A stretch of DNA of 64,000 bases from Agelas oroides (Eukaryota > Porifera > Demospongiae > Agelasida > Agelasidae), in contig OX422201.1 in NCBI GenBank assembly GCA_949130485.1, positions 2,454,516 through 2,518,515 of the forward strand, given 5' to 3'. Position numbers and translations under genes: made by a program. The notes beneath the pieces were generated by a model. That model was not told the DNA's origin. It ran no database searches and worked only from the letters and a program-made list of their open reading frames with translations. Every line of letters begins with the position of its first letter. The first letter of the stretch is position 1. Below, one piece after another: positions 44,222 through 57,000 of this stretch.

Positions 44222-45100
44222 AAATATACACACCCCGTAAATATGGGCATCCCGGGGTTCCCATTTTTACGTGATTTTAGGGACCCCGTCGTGATTATAG
44301 GAACCCCCTTTTGACACGCAAACGGCTGATGATGGACAGTGCGTATGATACTGGCGGATACAGTCGACATGTCAGGTGCAGAATGGACAAGTATAAGTGC
44401 CCAATTCAGGTAGTATAGGTCATATACCCAGACAGATGGAAGGTTCGTGCTAGAAATTGAAGATCGAGGGATTAGTAAGAGTTGCACTCTGACCATCGAG
44501 CAAGGTGCTGATAGAAGATTCTCATTCACAGTTGCCATTTACAACTACTTTCACAATCAGCAGTACAAAGAGGCTGTATCAGTTTCAAGACTAGTAGTGG
44601 AACTAGGATAAGCTCACAGAGCAAAGGAAGTTAGTATTGTTCAACATGCATGTAGCTAACATTTCACTTCATTTGTGTACACATGCCAGGATGTTTTGAA
44701 GTCATCTAGCAGCGCGGTTTGTGTACTGAATATACATTAGTTAGGAAGCTTATTTTCATGTAAGTCAAGACTGTACCCAGATGCCTACATTTACGTGTAA
44801 AGTTTTACTGAATGCATAAGATACCTATTTTTACATAGGGATACCTGTACTCATAGACAAAATCCCAGTATTTGCATGGGATACCTTCTTTTACATAGGG
44901 ACGCCTACACTCATTGTTAGAATGGGCAAAATTTCAATGTTTGCATGGGGTGCCTATTTTCACAGCGAGATGCCCATATTTACTGTGAAAATGGGCACCC
45001 GGATGCCTATATTCACGTAAATATAGGCATCGGGATGCTTATTTTTACGTGAAAATAGGCATCCGGGATGCGTATTTTTGGGGATGCCTATATTCACTTG
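44208..45100. mobile_element. GGTGTCA-ended element with GGATGCC subterminal repeats
   Basis: The left end GGTGTCATGAAAATATACAC and the right end (reverse complement GGTGTCAAGTGAATATAGGC) are followed inward by repeated blocks such as GGGATGCCTATTTTTACGTG in both orientations (44240-44300 and 44860-45085). The middle carries an open stretch at 44428-44611 reading TDGRFVLEIEDRGISKSCTL TIEQGADRRFSFTVAIYNYF, coding-like but unrecognised. Confidence 0.6.
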
Positions 45101-45652
45101 ACACCGGCTCTGACATCGCTGGGAGTGTAGATAACAGAGACGTCTCTATTGTCTATGCTGGGAGACAGTCACCCTTTGGCTACAAGACCTCATCACACAT
45201 AGCAGTAAGGCACTAGACATCTTTTCTACTCACTTCCGTTTCCGTACGTCTGCCCGGGCCGTCCTTTCACTGAGAGTCGACAGTAATCAAGTTGTCATCG
45301 TTTTGCACAGCCCAGCCTCTGCAGTAATGCAGAAAACGGGCTATTTACATCCCCGGATTTAAAGTTGCTGACACAGAGTTTATAGGCCCTGTCCCTACGA
45401 CACTTATGCATGTTAATTTAGGCTCACGTATAATTAGACTATACCTCTTTTAATAATAGTATCAGCTATATACGTGTACAGTTTCGCACAAGCCAAAACA
45501 GGAAGGAAACACTGACGGCGCCTGCTAGATCCTAATCAACTTTGAATCCCGCCTGCGTCTTGCAGATAGACGGTCCATGCATGCAGTGTCCGGAGCGGGC
45601 CTGCTAAGTATTGAACTGGCCTGCCAACTGGTTATATACGGCCGTGAGCAGA

Positions 45653-45865
45653 ATGAGCAGAATGGCGCCCTTACGCGGATTGCTGTTTACTGTTGTTTGC
45701 TGCAGCGTGGCGGTAGAGGTGTGCTGCATTACTGTTGAGGAGTTCTACACTTTCGGGGAGAGTCCGGGAGACTCCAGACTCTTCCGTAACGACGACGGAT
45801 CGTCGGAGGCGATCACCCTGCGAACGGAGTTCCCCTTCTTTGATCAGATCCGCAGAAGAGTCTAT
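45653..45865 (+). CDS. Exon 1: signal peptide and start of nidogen-like region
   Basis: ATG at 45653, with an alternative in-frame ATG at 45662. A hydrophobic stretch LLFTVVCCSVAVEVCC is a clear signal peptide. FYTFGESPGDSRLFRNDDGS and FPFFDQIRRRVY match the beginning of NIDO proteins. The donor GTGAGT follows VY, and exon 2 supplies VNTNG, completing the usual VYVNxNG phrase. No strong TATA box is evident; TTATATACGG lies too close (about 20 bp) to the ATG. Confidence 0.85.
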
Positions 45866-48001
45866 GTGAGTGCGTCAGAATAATTTACTGCAAGGGTCTG
45901 ACAGTACCTGTTTCTAGACTACTCAGGCCCGGCTGACATCACCAAATATACCTGTCTAAAGAACATTTCTGAACATGAATCTGAATCTGAATTCAGCAAT
46001 TGAATGCATAGTTTATAGCGTTTAACTTACACTGATACTACATATGAATCATTAGAAGCTAGTCACTTTTTAGCTCTTGCAAGTTCCATCAAGGACAATT
46101 CCAATACCTAACAGCAAGCTAATTGTAGCCGTTGACACTAGTAGCTATAGCTATTTATAAAATATTCTTTCTCAGCCAAGGACACTTACTTTGATCCTTG
46201 AATATGAGAATTGGGATCTGGCAAAGAGCTTCATGAAGGCCAGAAGGATCATGGGGGTCTGGAGGTATCTTCTCCGGAAAATACTTGGAGTTTCGATCTC
46301 AGGGTGGTTCTGAGGCCACACTTGTGGCTCAATTATGGTTATTGTGGTTATTGGTGGTCCCTAACCACCAATAACCGCGATAACCATAAAAACTGCTGGT
46401 AACCATCTTATACAAGTCACAAAAAAGTTTGCCAAACGCAAACAAGCACATGTAGGGATGAAATCCTCAAAAACCAACCAAACAAGACGGGAACGACACC
46501 ACAATACTTTTACACCATCCCTACATCTTGTGCCATTTTGCCAAAACTGTGTGTTTGTATTTGTTTTTTAGTTGTGTGTAGAAGAGGGTTGTCTTGTAGA
46601 TGGAAGGGTGTGGCGTGGGTGTGTTGTGCATAGTATGTTGTGTTGTTGGTGGTTGCTACTGAGTGTAGCAGGTATGGTCCAAGTTGTGTGTAGAAGGTGT
46701 GGAGTGAGTGAGGAGTGGTGAGTGTGTGTGTTATGTTGGAATGTGCATTATGTTGTTAAGTTTTATGCCTGTTTAGCATGATAGATATGGGTTGTCTTGT
46801 ATACAGGTGGCTGTGAAGTGAGTAGTGGTAATTTTGTAATGCTTTGTGAAGGATGGGTTATTTTGTGAGATAGTTGAATGGAGTGAAGTACTATGTTTGT
46901 TTGTGGTTGGTGTGGGCTAATAAGTACAAATGTAGAGGGTTTTGTGTTGTGTACAGGTGGCAAAATGGCACAAGATGTAGGGATGGTGTAAAAGTATTGT
47001 GGTGTCGTTCCCGTCTTGTTTGGTTGGTTTTTGAGGATTTCATCCCTACATGTGCTTGTTTGCGTTTGGCAAACTTTTTTGTGACTTGTTTCTGTTTTTT
47101 TTTTTTTTGTTGTTGCTGTGTAACCACACCCCAAGTGAAATGACTTGTTATGTAGTTTATTGTTGATGTTGATGGATTTCTGGAGGATGTTAGCTGTTTG
47201 CACTTATCCACTTGACAATGGAATCATGGGTGTAACTGTTGTCTAATTGGGTATGTGCATGTGTGTGTGAGTGGTTGTTCTAAGGCACTGTGGTATATAC
47301 ATGACTGTCTACCTGTTCTGTTGTATGACAGGGTTGTAACACTGTATGTTGTGTGTTGTCCAAGGAACAGTTTCTATAGCTGGTTATACATTGTGGGCAG
47401 GTGTGTGTAGGTTGTGTATGGTGGGTGGCAGGTACATAGGTCATAAAGAGGTAAGGCATAACTGTGGTAAAGGAACCCTTGGAGAGTAAGAGTGTTTTTC
47501 CGGGTTCTTCCAGTACTTGTTACGGGACGCTTGCCTTTTGCTTTCTTTGTTTCGCAGATAGTTCTGCTTATCCCGCGCCCGTTTCTTGTGGACGTTACGC
47601 ATACTGCGTTCCTTGTCAAATCCAGCACAAGTACGTCAACTGCTGTATGAAAGTAGCAACATATGCAATCGTTTGGGAATCAATCGATCGTCAAGTTCTC
47701 TACGGAAGTAGAATAACCGCAGCTGCATGCCAACTTCACGTGCTAGTGCTGTAGCTGTTGAACTTCTGTTGACGTAATCGCTATGAATATTCTATTCTAA
47801 CAAAATGGCGTATAGCAGCAAGCATAAGCGTGGGGTTACCTGAGAATCGCCGATTAATTCGACTTCTTTCTTTGAGAACGATGAGTGGTGGGTACAATAC
47901 CCAGTAATTTATGCTGATCTTTCGCGTTTGAATCGTTGTAATAGCTTCAGCCGTTGTCGTGCTATCGTGGTGAGCAAAAGAAGAAGAAGAAGAAGAAGAA
48001 G

Positions 48002-48032
<31 letters not shown>

Positions 48033-51000
48033 CAGAAGATAGACGATTTGCCTTTTTTAGCGACTTGACTGTCAGGTACTTAGCGATGCTTTCCAGCAAA
48101 TTTAACGATCCTGTTGCCCATGGAAGCACTCGATAATGTCTGATATGGCTCATGGAGGCTGTTGACTTATCTAACGCGGACATTTCGAGCGTGTCATTTG
48201 TGCACTTTGAATGTGGCCGCCATTTTTTTTCGGGGTCATCCCTACATATGGCGTACTACCGTACGCCATGATAGGAAACTTGCAGATGAAGACTTGTGTA
48301 TGGAAGGCAAAAATGGATCTCTAGAAAACCACCAATAACCATAAAAACCAATGGTAACCATGCACCTGCCACTTGTGACTCAATATGGGGAGAAGCAGGA
48401 TTTGTAAGATACTGCAATAACAAATTTTCATTGTTATCAAAATTTCTATTATGACCACCTATATAATCTCTGGTAACCATGCACACTCTAGATTTCCAAC
48501 CAAATCAATGTGGATTTTGTGGTTATTGTGGTGTCGGTGGATATGCATAGTTATCAGTGGTTATGTATGGTGGTTATGCATGGTTATCTATGGTTATCAT
48601 GCAGTGGTTATGCATAGTTTTACATGGTCATGTATGGTTATGCATGGTTATGCATGGTTATCAGTGGTTATGCATGCATGTTTATGATGCATGGTTGCCT
48701 ACCATTTAGTTAGTTCATGATTATGGTGGTTATCAAGCTTTATCAGATTCTATTAACAGTATATGGATGATTTCAATACACAGTTACATAATAATGTATA
48801 CCTAACATAAAGTCATCAGTTCCTTATTAGTAAATTGTAGGATATAATAATCTTTCAGCAAAGCACTTTGTTACTTGTTTCTTCTTTGTACCATGCGATG
48901 CAAGTAAAAGGTGAGGTCAGAGAGTAGCAAAGTTTTGGGTGACATGGCTCAATGGGTACTACCACTGTATCTATCAACACCATTGCACAACTATTTTTTA
49001 GTATATATCTTTGTATTTGCCTTTGTTTACTAGGAGTCAGTATATCATAGAGAATTCAACTTCAGAGCTAGAAACAGTATTTAATATAACTAATACCAGT
49101 ACTTTATGTGATGTCTTTCCTACTTTGAATATAGGTGAACACAAATGGAGTCATCTCATTTACTACGCCAGTATGCAAATTCATTCCCCAAGCATTTCCT
49201 CTTGAAGGCAGCCTCCAGTTGATAGCTCCATACTGGGCTGATGTGGACATTCGATCATCACGCTCTGGGAATGTGTGGTACAGGGAAACAAGTGATCCAG
49301 AACTGATAGCCAGGGCTAGGAGTGACATTATGAGGGATCCACTCCTATTTCGTGAAGTGGATTTTAGTACATTTCTTCCAACTTCCATCTTTATAGCCAC
49401 CTGGGACCATGTTGGATATTACAATCAAAGTTCTGACAAGGTTAGCATGGTGAAAATATTAGTTTATAACACTTACCGTAATCTCCTGAAGGCCCCACTC
49501 CCCATTCATAAATATTCCAAAAGTTCTTTTCTCTCCTGAAGAACACCTAGCTACTTATTTACGCTCTGATTTTGTCAGAGTGGTGCCTACCACGGCATGC
49601 CTTTGCATACAAGATTTTACAGCTTTTGCAGATTTCACCAAGAATTTTGAATTTGAGACTGGTCATATTTGGGATTTTAGATTGAACTTTAGAAATTCTA
49701 ACTTGATTTTCTGCATGCTCTGTATGGGAATGTGTGGTACAGGGAAACAAGTGATTCAGAACTGATAGCCAGGGCTAGGAGTGACATTATGAAGAATCCA
49801 CTCCTATTGTAGAAAAGCTGTTGTATAAGCACAATTCAATCGTACCTCATGTGAGAGGCATGTTTTTGTTAGTCCCTCCCTCCTCAAGCTGGTACCATTT
49901 GAGAGCACTGGAGTTTTTCAGGCTGTTATTTTATTCTTCAGTTGACAGCAATCTACATAAGTGAGTTTTTCACTTCAGGGTCTGTGCATTATCAGAATAG
50001 AGAAATGGGTGTGGCCTGGGAACAATTGTATAACAGAAGTCTACAGAACTACAAAATATGCAAAATTATAGGCTGCATTGGGATCTCGATCATACACGGC
50101 AAACTAGGCACATACATGCAGCTTCTTTGTTGGCAAAGACTTGGCAAACCTAGCTATTGGTATACAAGCTACTGTTAATTGCACACTGGAATGCACCTTC
50201 ATTTTCACTTCTTTTTAAAGGCCTAAAAACAGTGGCATGGCACTTGCCTCTCAGTTGGAAAGATGCTTATGGAAAAAGAACTATACTAACAGAGAGCATG
50301 CAGGTTCATGGCTGCATCATTCATGAGGAATTGGACATCCAGCAGTGCATTTACCCAAGGAAGACATCATGCATTCTATTTGCCTACACATAAATCATTG
50401 CTACGCTAATGCGTGAGTATACAGCAGGGTACTATGGCCTTATCCTGTACACTTTTATATAAACTGTTTAAGGGCTACATTCTAGCTAAGATGGGTTGGC
50501 ATAGCCTATATATAACAGAATCTGATATATTTGAGAACTTGCTAGTGAGTAAGTGTGAGAATTCTTAATACTTAAGAAGATTGACCTGTCCTTCGGAGCA
50601 TAACAAGGTAGGGTACCTGGAGTTATTGGAGTTGGTGCAGGTTGGAAGTTCTGATTTACCTTTCAATGCACTGTTTAACAATTCACTGTTTAACAATTCA
50701 CGGTTTAACAATTCAGTGTTTAACAATTCAGTGTTTAACAATTCAATGTTTAACAATTCACAGTTTAACAATTCAGTGTTTAACAATTCAGTGTTTAACA
50801 ATTCAGTGTTTAACAATTCAGTGTTTAACAATTCAGTGTTTAACAATTCAATGTTTAACAATTCAGTGTACACTAGTTGATTCTATAACCATGTATATTT
50901 GTTCTCAGACCAATACCTTTCAGTGTGTGTTGGTGAGTGATGGGCGTCTTTCATTTGTCATCTTCCTGTATGCGGAGGGGTTGATTCAGTGGACCACTGG

Positions 51001-54000
51001 AGATGCTAGTGGAGGAACAAATGGGCTTGGTGGTATACCAGCACAAGTTGGCTTCAATTCTGGAAATCGCAGACAGTTTGCTAGTGTTGAATGGTCCCAA
51101 ACACCAGCTATTGTGAATATTGATGATGACATAGGAAACACTGGAGTGAAAGGAGTGTGGGTCTTCCGAGTGGATGATAAAGACATTCATGTCACCATCT
51201 GCACTTCTCTTAATGGTAAGAATGACATTATACAACTAACAGGTAGATTGATAAGATGAGATTGATACATAAGTGTTCCTATTGTAGATGAAGACAAATT
51301 TAATGTACCCCTTTCAAGAAAATGCCCACTCCCCCCCCCCCCCCCCACTCCATTTTCTCTTTCGCCCCAGATTCTATTACATAGCTAGTTTTCATTTTAG
51401 CCCCATGCATGGTGTGTATTTATAGAGGATCTCACATATACTATGTAAAAAGCCAGTTTCCAGCTTGGTTTTGTAGAGAACGCACCGAGATTATATCCAA
51501 TGGATGACTTACATACAATCACATGCCAGCTCACGTGATACAATCACCAGATCAAGATGATGACATCATACAAGGGGAATACAATATGAGTCAGTTTCCT
51601 ACACCTCCCCACCAAGCTTTTGTGGAGGGTATTGACACAAATGCTGAAAGTCTTTAATAAAGCCAAGTGGGGTCCTCAATGATCCTTCTCATTGGGTTGC
51701 ATTGGCAACAGGACCGTCTCTGTACACAAGCTGGTTGGCTTTGGGCAGGTTGTTGGTTCTGTGTGTTGAGAATTGATGGCGGGACATGATGGCGCAGGAA
51801 ACAACGATTTCGCACCAGAACACGGCCACTCTGTGTTTTGATATAGTATCGACGATGTGGCCCAATGTCTGTAACTATACCATATATGTCCCATAGCTTG
51901 GTCTCTGAGTCTTGGATGGTAACGTTAGATCTGATTCAAATCTCAGGGAGGTTACGTGCATGGGCATTGTAGAAAGTTTCTGCTTTCTCCTTGCTGTGTG
52001 TGGCTGCCTTTTCAGCTTCCTTTGCACTTTGCTACCACTCGTCTGAAAATGATCGGCGATGAGCTGGGAGCATGTCCTGGACAGGTCGGCCGTAGAGCTT
52101 CTGTGCCGGGGAAAGACCGTCCTTGCGGGAGGGTGTATTTCGATACTGGAGGAGGGCACAGCAGAGCTTGTCTTCGTCGAGGTGCATGTCAACCATTCCA
52201 AGATGTACAAATTATCTTCTTCATCGACTTCACTGTGGCTTCGATTTTGCCATTGCTTTGCGGGTATCGTGGTGTGGATTTGATGTGTGTGAAACCCCAC
52301 TGTCTGGCGAAGTCACGTAACTTCTTCGATGTAAACTGTGGGCCTTCGTCAGACCAGAATATGTCAGGAACACCTGTGCAGCAGAATGATTGTCTGACTA
52401 CCTTGATGAGGTGGGGGGCTGTGGTGTCATGGCCAGTGGCGGATCTAAGGTAGGGCCTGGTAGGGCCTAGGCCCTACCAACTGGAGCCCTACCGTCCGGC
52501 TTTCTCACTTACTGGAGCTACACAACCGCCAGTGTAACAGTGCTGTACGTACGTAGCTTCATTCGAGCAACCGCCAGGCACGCTGGGCTTCTCTTCGTCT
52601 ACTGAGTACGACAGACATGTGTCTACAAACCACGCCTACCCAAGTACATGTCTCGTTCCCAGTCTGTACTTGTGCCCTACCAACTGTCAGCTTCTAGCTA
52701 CGCCACTGGTCATGGCCCATCGGGATGATATCAGGCCAGTCAGAGTAGCAATCCACCAGTACTAGGTAATCCTGAGCAGCATAAGAGCACTGCTATTGCG
52801 ATAGAGGGATATTCATGAGTCCTGAAAATTATCAGCAGGCCTGAAGACAACTAAGAAGATTGATATGTCCTCTGCATGAGCTAGAGCCACCTGTTCAGAA
52901 AGCTAGAGAAAACTGCACACAATTACCGGTGTCTGGAAAACGCGGATCAACGGATCGGCGGACCACGGACTACAATGCGAAAGTGGGCTGGAATCACTAA
53001 CTAACTGCATGTAGCTGAAATAGACACCGCCCATTAGCACGTAGCGGAATGCGCATGGCCGTGTGGCGCGCGCGGCATTGACAGCTACTTAGTGTAGCTT
53101 AGCTACCTACTGACCCATGCAGGCTATAGTTTCGTTTACGTATCTACAACTTACGCTCATTTAAATGACAACTTCGGAGACTTTCTTCTGGGAAAAAATA
53201 ACTTCAATGATGAAGCAAAGGTTGGGTAGCGCGTCCTAGACCAGGCAATCGGGGTCTGGGAATGAAGTTAGCTTGTCATGGCGTGCCATGCCTAGTCTCG
53301 TCCCCAGACCCCCCCCCCCCCCCCCCCCCGAAAAGCGTGCGAGAGGGTCTGGGCATGAGACTATGTCATGCCAATGCCACGCCCCAGCTTTTGACCCACG
53401 GACGAACGATGCGACGTGGAGCTGAGGCAAATATGTTGCACTAGTTTTTGTCCTCCAAGCGACGAAAGGACGAGTGAGATTACAGTTGAATGCAGTTTGT
53501 AGCGGGGGTGATTCCAGCCCACTTTCGCATTGTAGTCCGTGATCCGCCGATCCGTTGATCCGCGTTTTCCAGACACCGCACAATTACTGCAGCTCTATTG
53601 TTGGGAACGGAGTGGACCGGAACGGACCGGAACGCAACCCTAAAACACGGAACGGACCAAGAGATCCGACGCGTGCGCAAGGCGATTTTCGAATTTGGAC
53701 GCGGTTTTTACGGAAATACGTATACTTCCGTGTTATCAGGCTTGACTTTAACCCCTACTGTACGCTTGCCTGCTGCATGATTTAATATACCGCAGATATG
53801 CTTGCACACACACATGGAAACGTGGAAAGCTCTACTATGGTAGCTACCTCCACACGCTTTGAATGGTAGCAGACCGCGCCTCGTGGAGAGGTGAGCAACT
53901 GGGCATAAAAAATTTACTCACTACTGGATCTCCAACATAGCAGTGCTGCCAGTGCTGTCCGCCAGTGCCTGTAAATGCCGGATCACCCCTCCTTCTCATC

Positions 54001-57000
54001 TCTGCGATCAACGTGGTTTCCAGTCATTCCCAGCATTGTAGTCCTCACAACTGTACTAGAATTCTCATGTTGATGATCTCTACTACTGTAAGTGTAAGTT
54101 GCAAATTCTCATAATAATTATGCTGGTAGCTAAATTCTGCAGTGTTGCTGTACTCAAAGCACTGTAGGAGGGGTACAAGTACTCAATCACTGGCATCAAA
54201 CTTTCACTAGTACTACTGTTGGTGGTCTTGAAAGGTATAATAAAGGGATCATACATGTGCGAAAGTTTGATTGTTACGACATCTTGCCAGCATTGAAGCA
54301 AGAAGTAGAGTTTGATGCTCATGAGTTCCATCTTGCATTAGTTTGATGAGCAAGGCTGATGCACAGTAAGCTGTAGCTCTGTCCAGGTCTGGTGTGCAAC
54401 AGCTATTCTGAAGAGAAGAACTATGAAAAAGAACAGAAGAGTAAGGTAGTAAACAAGCTACTGAGAGCTGCATTCACTGGTACAATGGCGTGATCAGTGC
54501 GAAGAAAAACCATCACTCGTGAGCATTGGTGAGCTGACGATTCAGCTGAACATACATGTATAGGCTCTGGTAATCTTATTTACAATTTCGTTTAGACACT
54601 TTCAACCTTCCTGTAGTCTGTACAGTATAACAAACAGAAGTGGTTCATGCTAACGTTCAATAATCTTGCCATTTGTGGATATAGAAGTTCGGTTTGGTTG
54701 CTTGGAAGTTAACTTTTCAAGGTATTTTTATGATGAATTTGATTGCTCGGAAATATTATCGCTGCTGGAAATTTTATCACCGAGGAAATATCATTGCGTC
54801 CAGGAATTTTGATCGCTCATGGAATTGCCAAGCATCTAGTAAGTACACTCCACATTTTCAATGATTTTTCCAAATTGTACGTACCCCTTAACTGCAGTAG
54901 GGCCAAGTTTCAGCACATCAACCTCGAAATAAACTCTGCTACAGAAGCCACTGGTTCTTCTTTGAGAGCTTCCCATTTGATAACCTAGTATTGAGATAGT
55001 GATTTACCCTTGTAGTAAGTCGAATATTCAGTGTGAGCAAAGTTAAACATTCTTGCTGTGTACCAATTCTTTGCATCTACCTGTATCTATACATTTTCCT
55101 ACAGTAGGTAAAAGTCACTCACACTGATCTAGGGGAATCAGAGCTCCTTGGAGTGAGTGACTGCATGGGGAGTCAGTGACAAGGGGAGTCACTGACAAGG
55201 GGAGTCATTCACTCCTTGAAACTGTGAGCAATCAAATTTTCTGGTGGCGATGTTTTATATATACAAAGAAAGTTTGCCTCATTGCCAGGGCTCCCCTGTT
55301 TTTTGTTCTTTGGTGTATTATACTGAACGCAAACTGAAGAACAAAAAAACAGGGGAGGCCTGGGAACAAGGCTAAAAAAAGTTACGCTTGGTGATAAAAC
55401 TTCTAGGAAATATTAACGCCACAATAATATTTTCAAGTGATCAACGTTACTGTAACAATGGATAACTGGAACATAGTCTATTTATCGCTATCAACAGGTG
55501 ATCCCCAAACAACAATCTTGATGTTAAAATTGATCCATCTTGGGGTTTCATGACAGCAAACTGTCAATGTTAATACTCGCCAGATTACTTTGCCTTCCTT
55601 CACAGAATGTATAAGTGCATGAGTCTTTAACTTTGTTGATTCACAATCTCATTTTTAATTTCCTAAAGGTAGATGCATGCAGTGTGGACACAATAGTAAT
55701 GAATGGTCTGAAAAAGATGTGTCACACTGCCAGAGTAGCATGCAGATCAATATGAATCTAAAATTTTTAGCGTAGGCAATTATGTAAAACTGATAAGATA
55801 TAACTGAGCTGAGGATATAATAGATCCCACTTACCCCAACATGCAGCTCAACAGTCGTTTCACCAATGCTCACAAGTAATATTTCCCAACATTGAATACA
55901 GGCCATTGTACCCGACATTAATCTTGCTTACCTTATTCTGTTCTGAATTGTTGCTACACACCTGGACAGAGCTATAGCTTACTGTGTATTAGCCTATCTT
56001 GAAAATAGAACAAGGTATAACATCAAACTGTACTTCTCGCTTCAATGCTGGTGAGATGTCTAGTAAGAATTGAATGCGCAAAACATTTGTACTTGTATCT
56101 ACTAAAAGTAGTATCATTTAAAGTTCGGTGCCAGTGATGGAGTACTGTGCCCTTTCTACAGTGCTCTGAGTATATCTAGCAGCACTGCAGATTTACTAGC
56201 ATAATAATCATGAAATTTTGCAACTTATAGTAAGTCTTGCAGTAGTGTTCTCTAATGAATTTGCAGTTGCTAAGACCCAAGACTACATTGTGGTCATGAG
56301 TGGAAAACTGTTGATTGAGACAGTGATTAATAAACAGGCACTGAAGGACAGTACTGCTGCATGTGTTAGAGATCCAGCAGGGAGCATGCAACAGTTGTTC
56401 ACCCTACCAGGGTGCTATCTGCTACTGGTCAAAGTGTGCAGAGGTACCCTTCCTTTCTGTCCGTGTCACAGTAGCTTGCATTTTCCTTGTGTGTGTGTAG
56501 TGTCTTGCACGAACAAGAGAGGATATTTCCGTATGACCAGAGAATCAGAGAAGTAAGGTATTCACTTTTTACACCACCAGCCCTATCAACTGGGGTATGG
56601 GAAGAACCGCCACATCTTCTGTAAGAAACTCACGGCAATGTTGAGTGAGAAGAGCTAGAGACAGCCATACAGCAAAATGATGGGGTGGATATGTTGCCGC
56701 TTGAGCTTTCCCCTGCTAAAAACCTCTGTTATGTCTATCAGGGGGCTAGATCTTTTGCAAACATCCCTGGAAATGCAGCTCTGTGTGAGCCCATTGATCT
56801 CCAGTCAGAACGTCCAAACATGAACGGTGCAACTTTTTATAAACATTGTAGATATATATATACATTTTTTACACTGAAAGTCTTTAAGATTTTACATCGC
56901 AGCCTATTATCCTTATACTTGATTGTACATTTCTTGATTACTCCAGCCACTGAAACTGTTATTTTACAAATTTTCAGTAACTATGCAGTTACTATCATCA

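Noticed and set aside
46763..47211. Thr/Lys-rich minus-strand ORFs in the foldback loop
   Set aside because: They come from strong G+T bias on the plus strand, not from a conserved protein.
47954..48136. Poly-lysine or poly-phenylalanine ORFs
   Set aside because: Translation of the GAA microsatellite.
50565..50873. NTELLNTELL-type repeat protein on the minus strand, and NNSVF on the plus strand
   Set aside because: Both are just translations of the 15-bp tandem repeat in an intron.
51875..52453. Overlapping 141- and 165-codon ORFs on both strands
   Set aside because: The integrase reading runs through other minus-strand frames; these are shadows.
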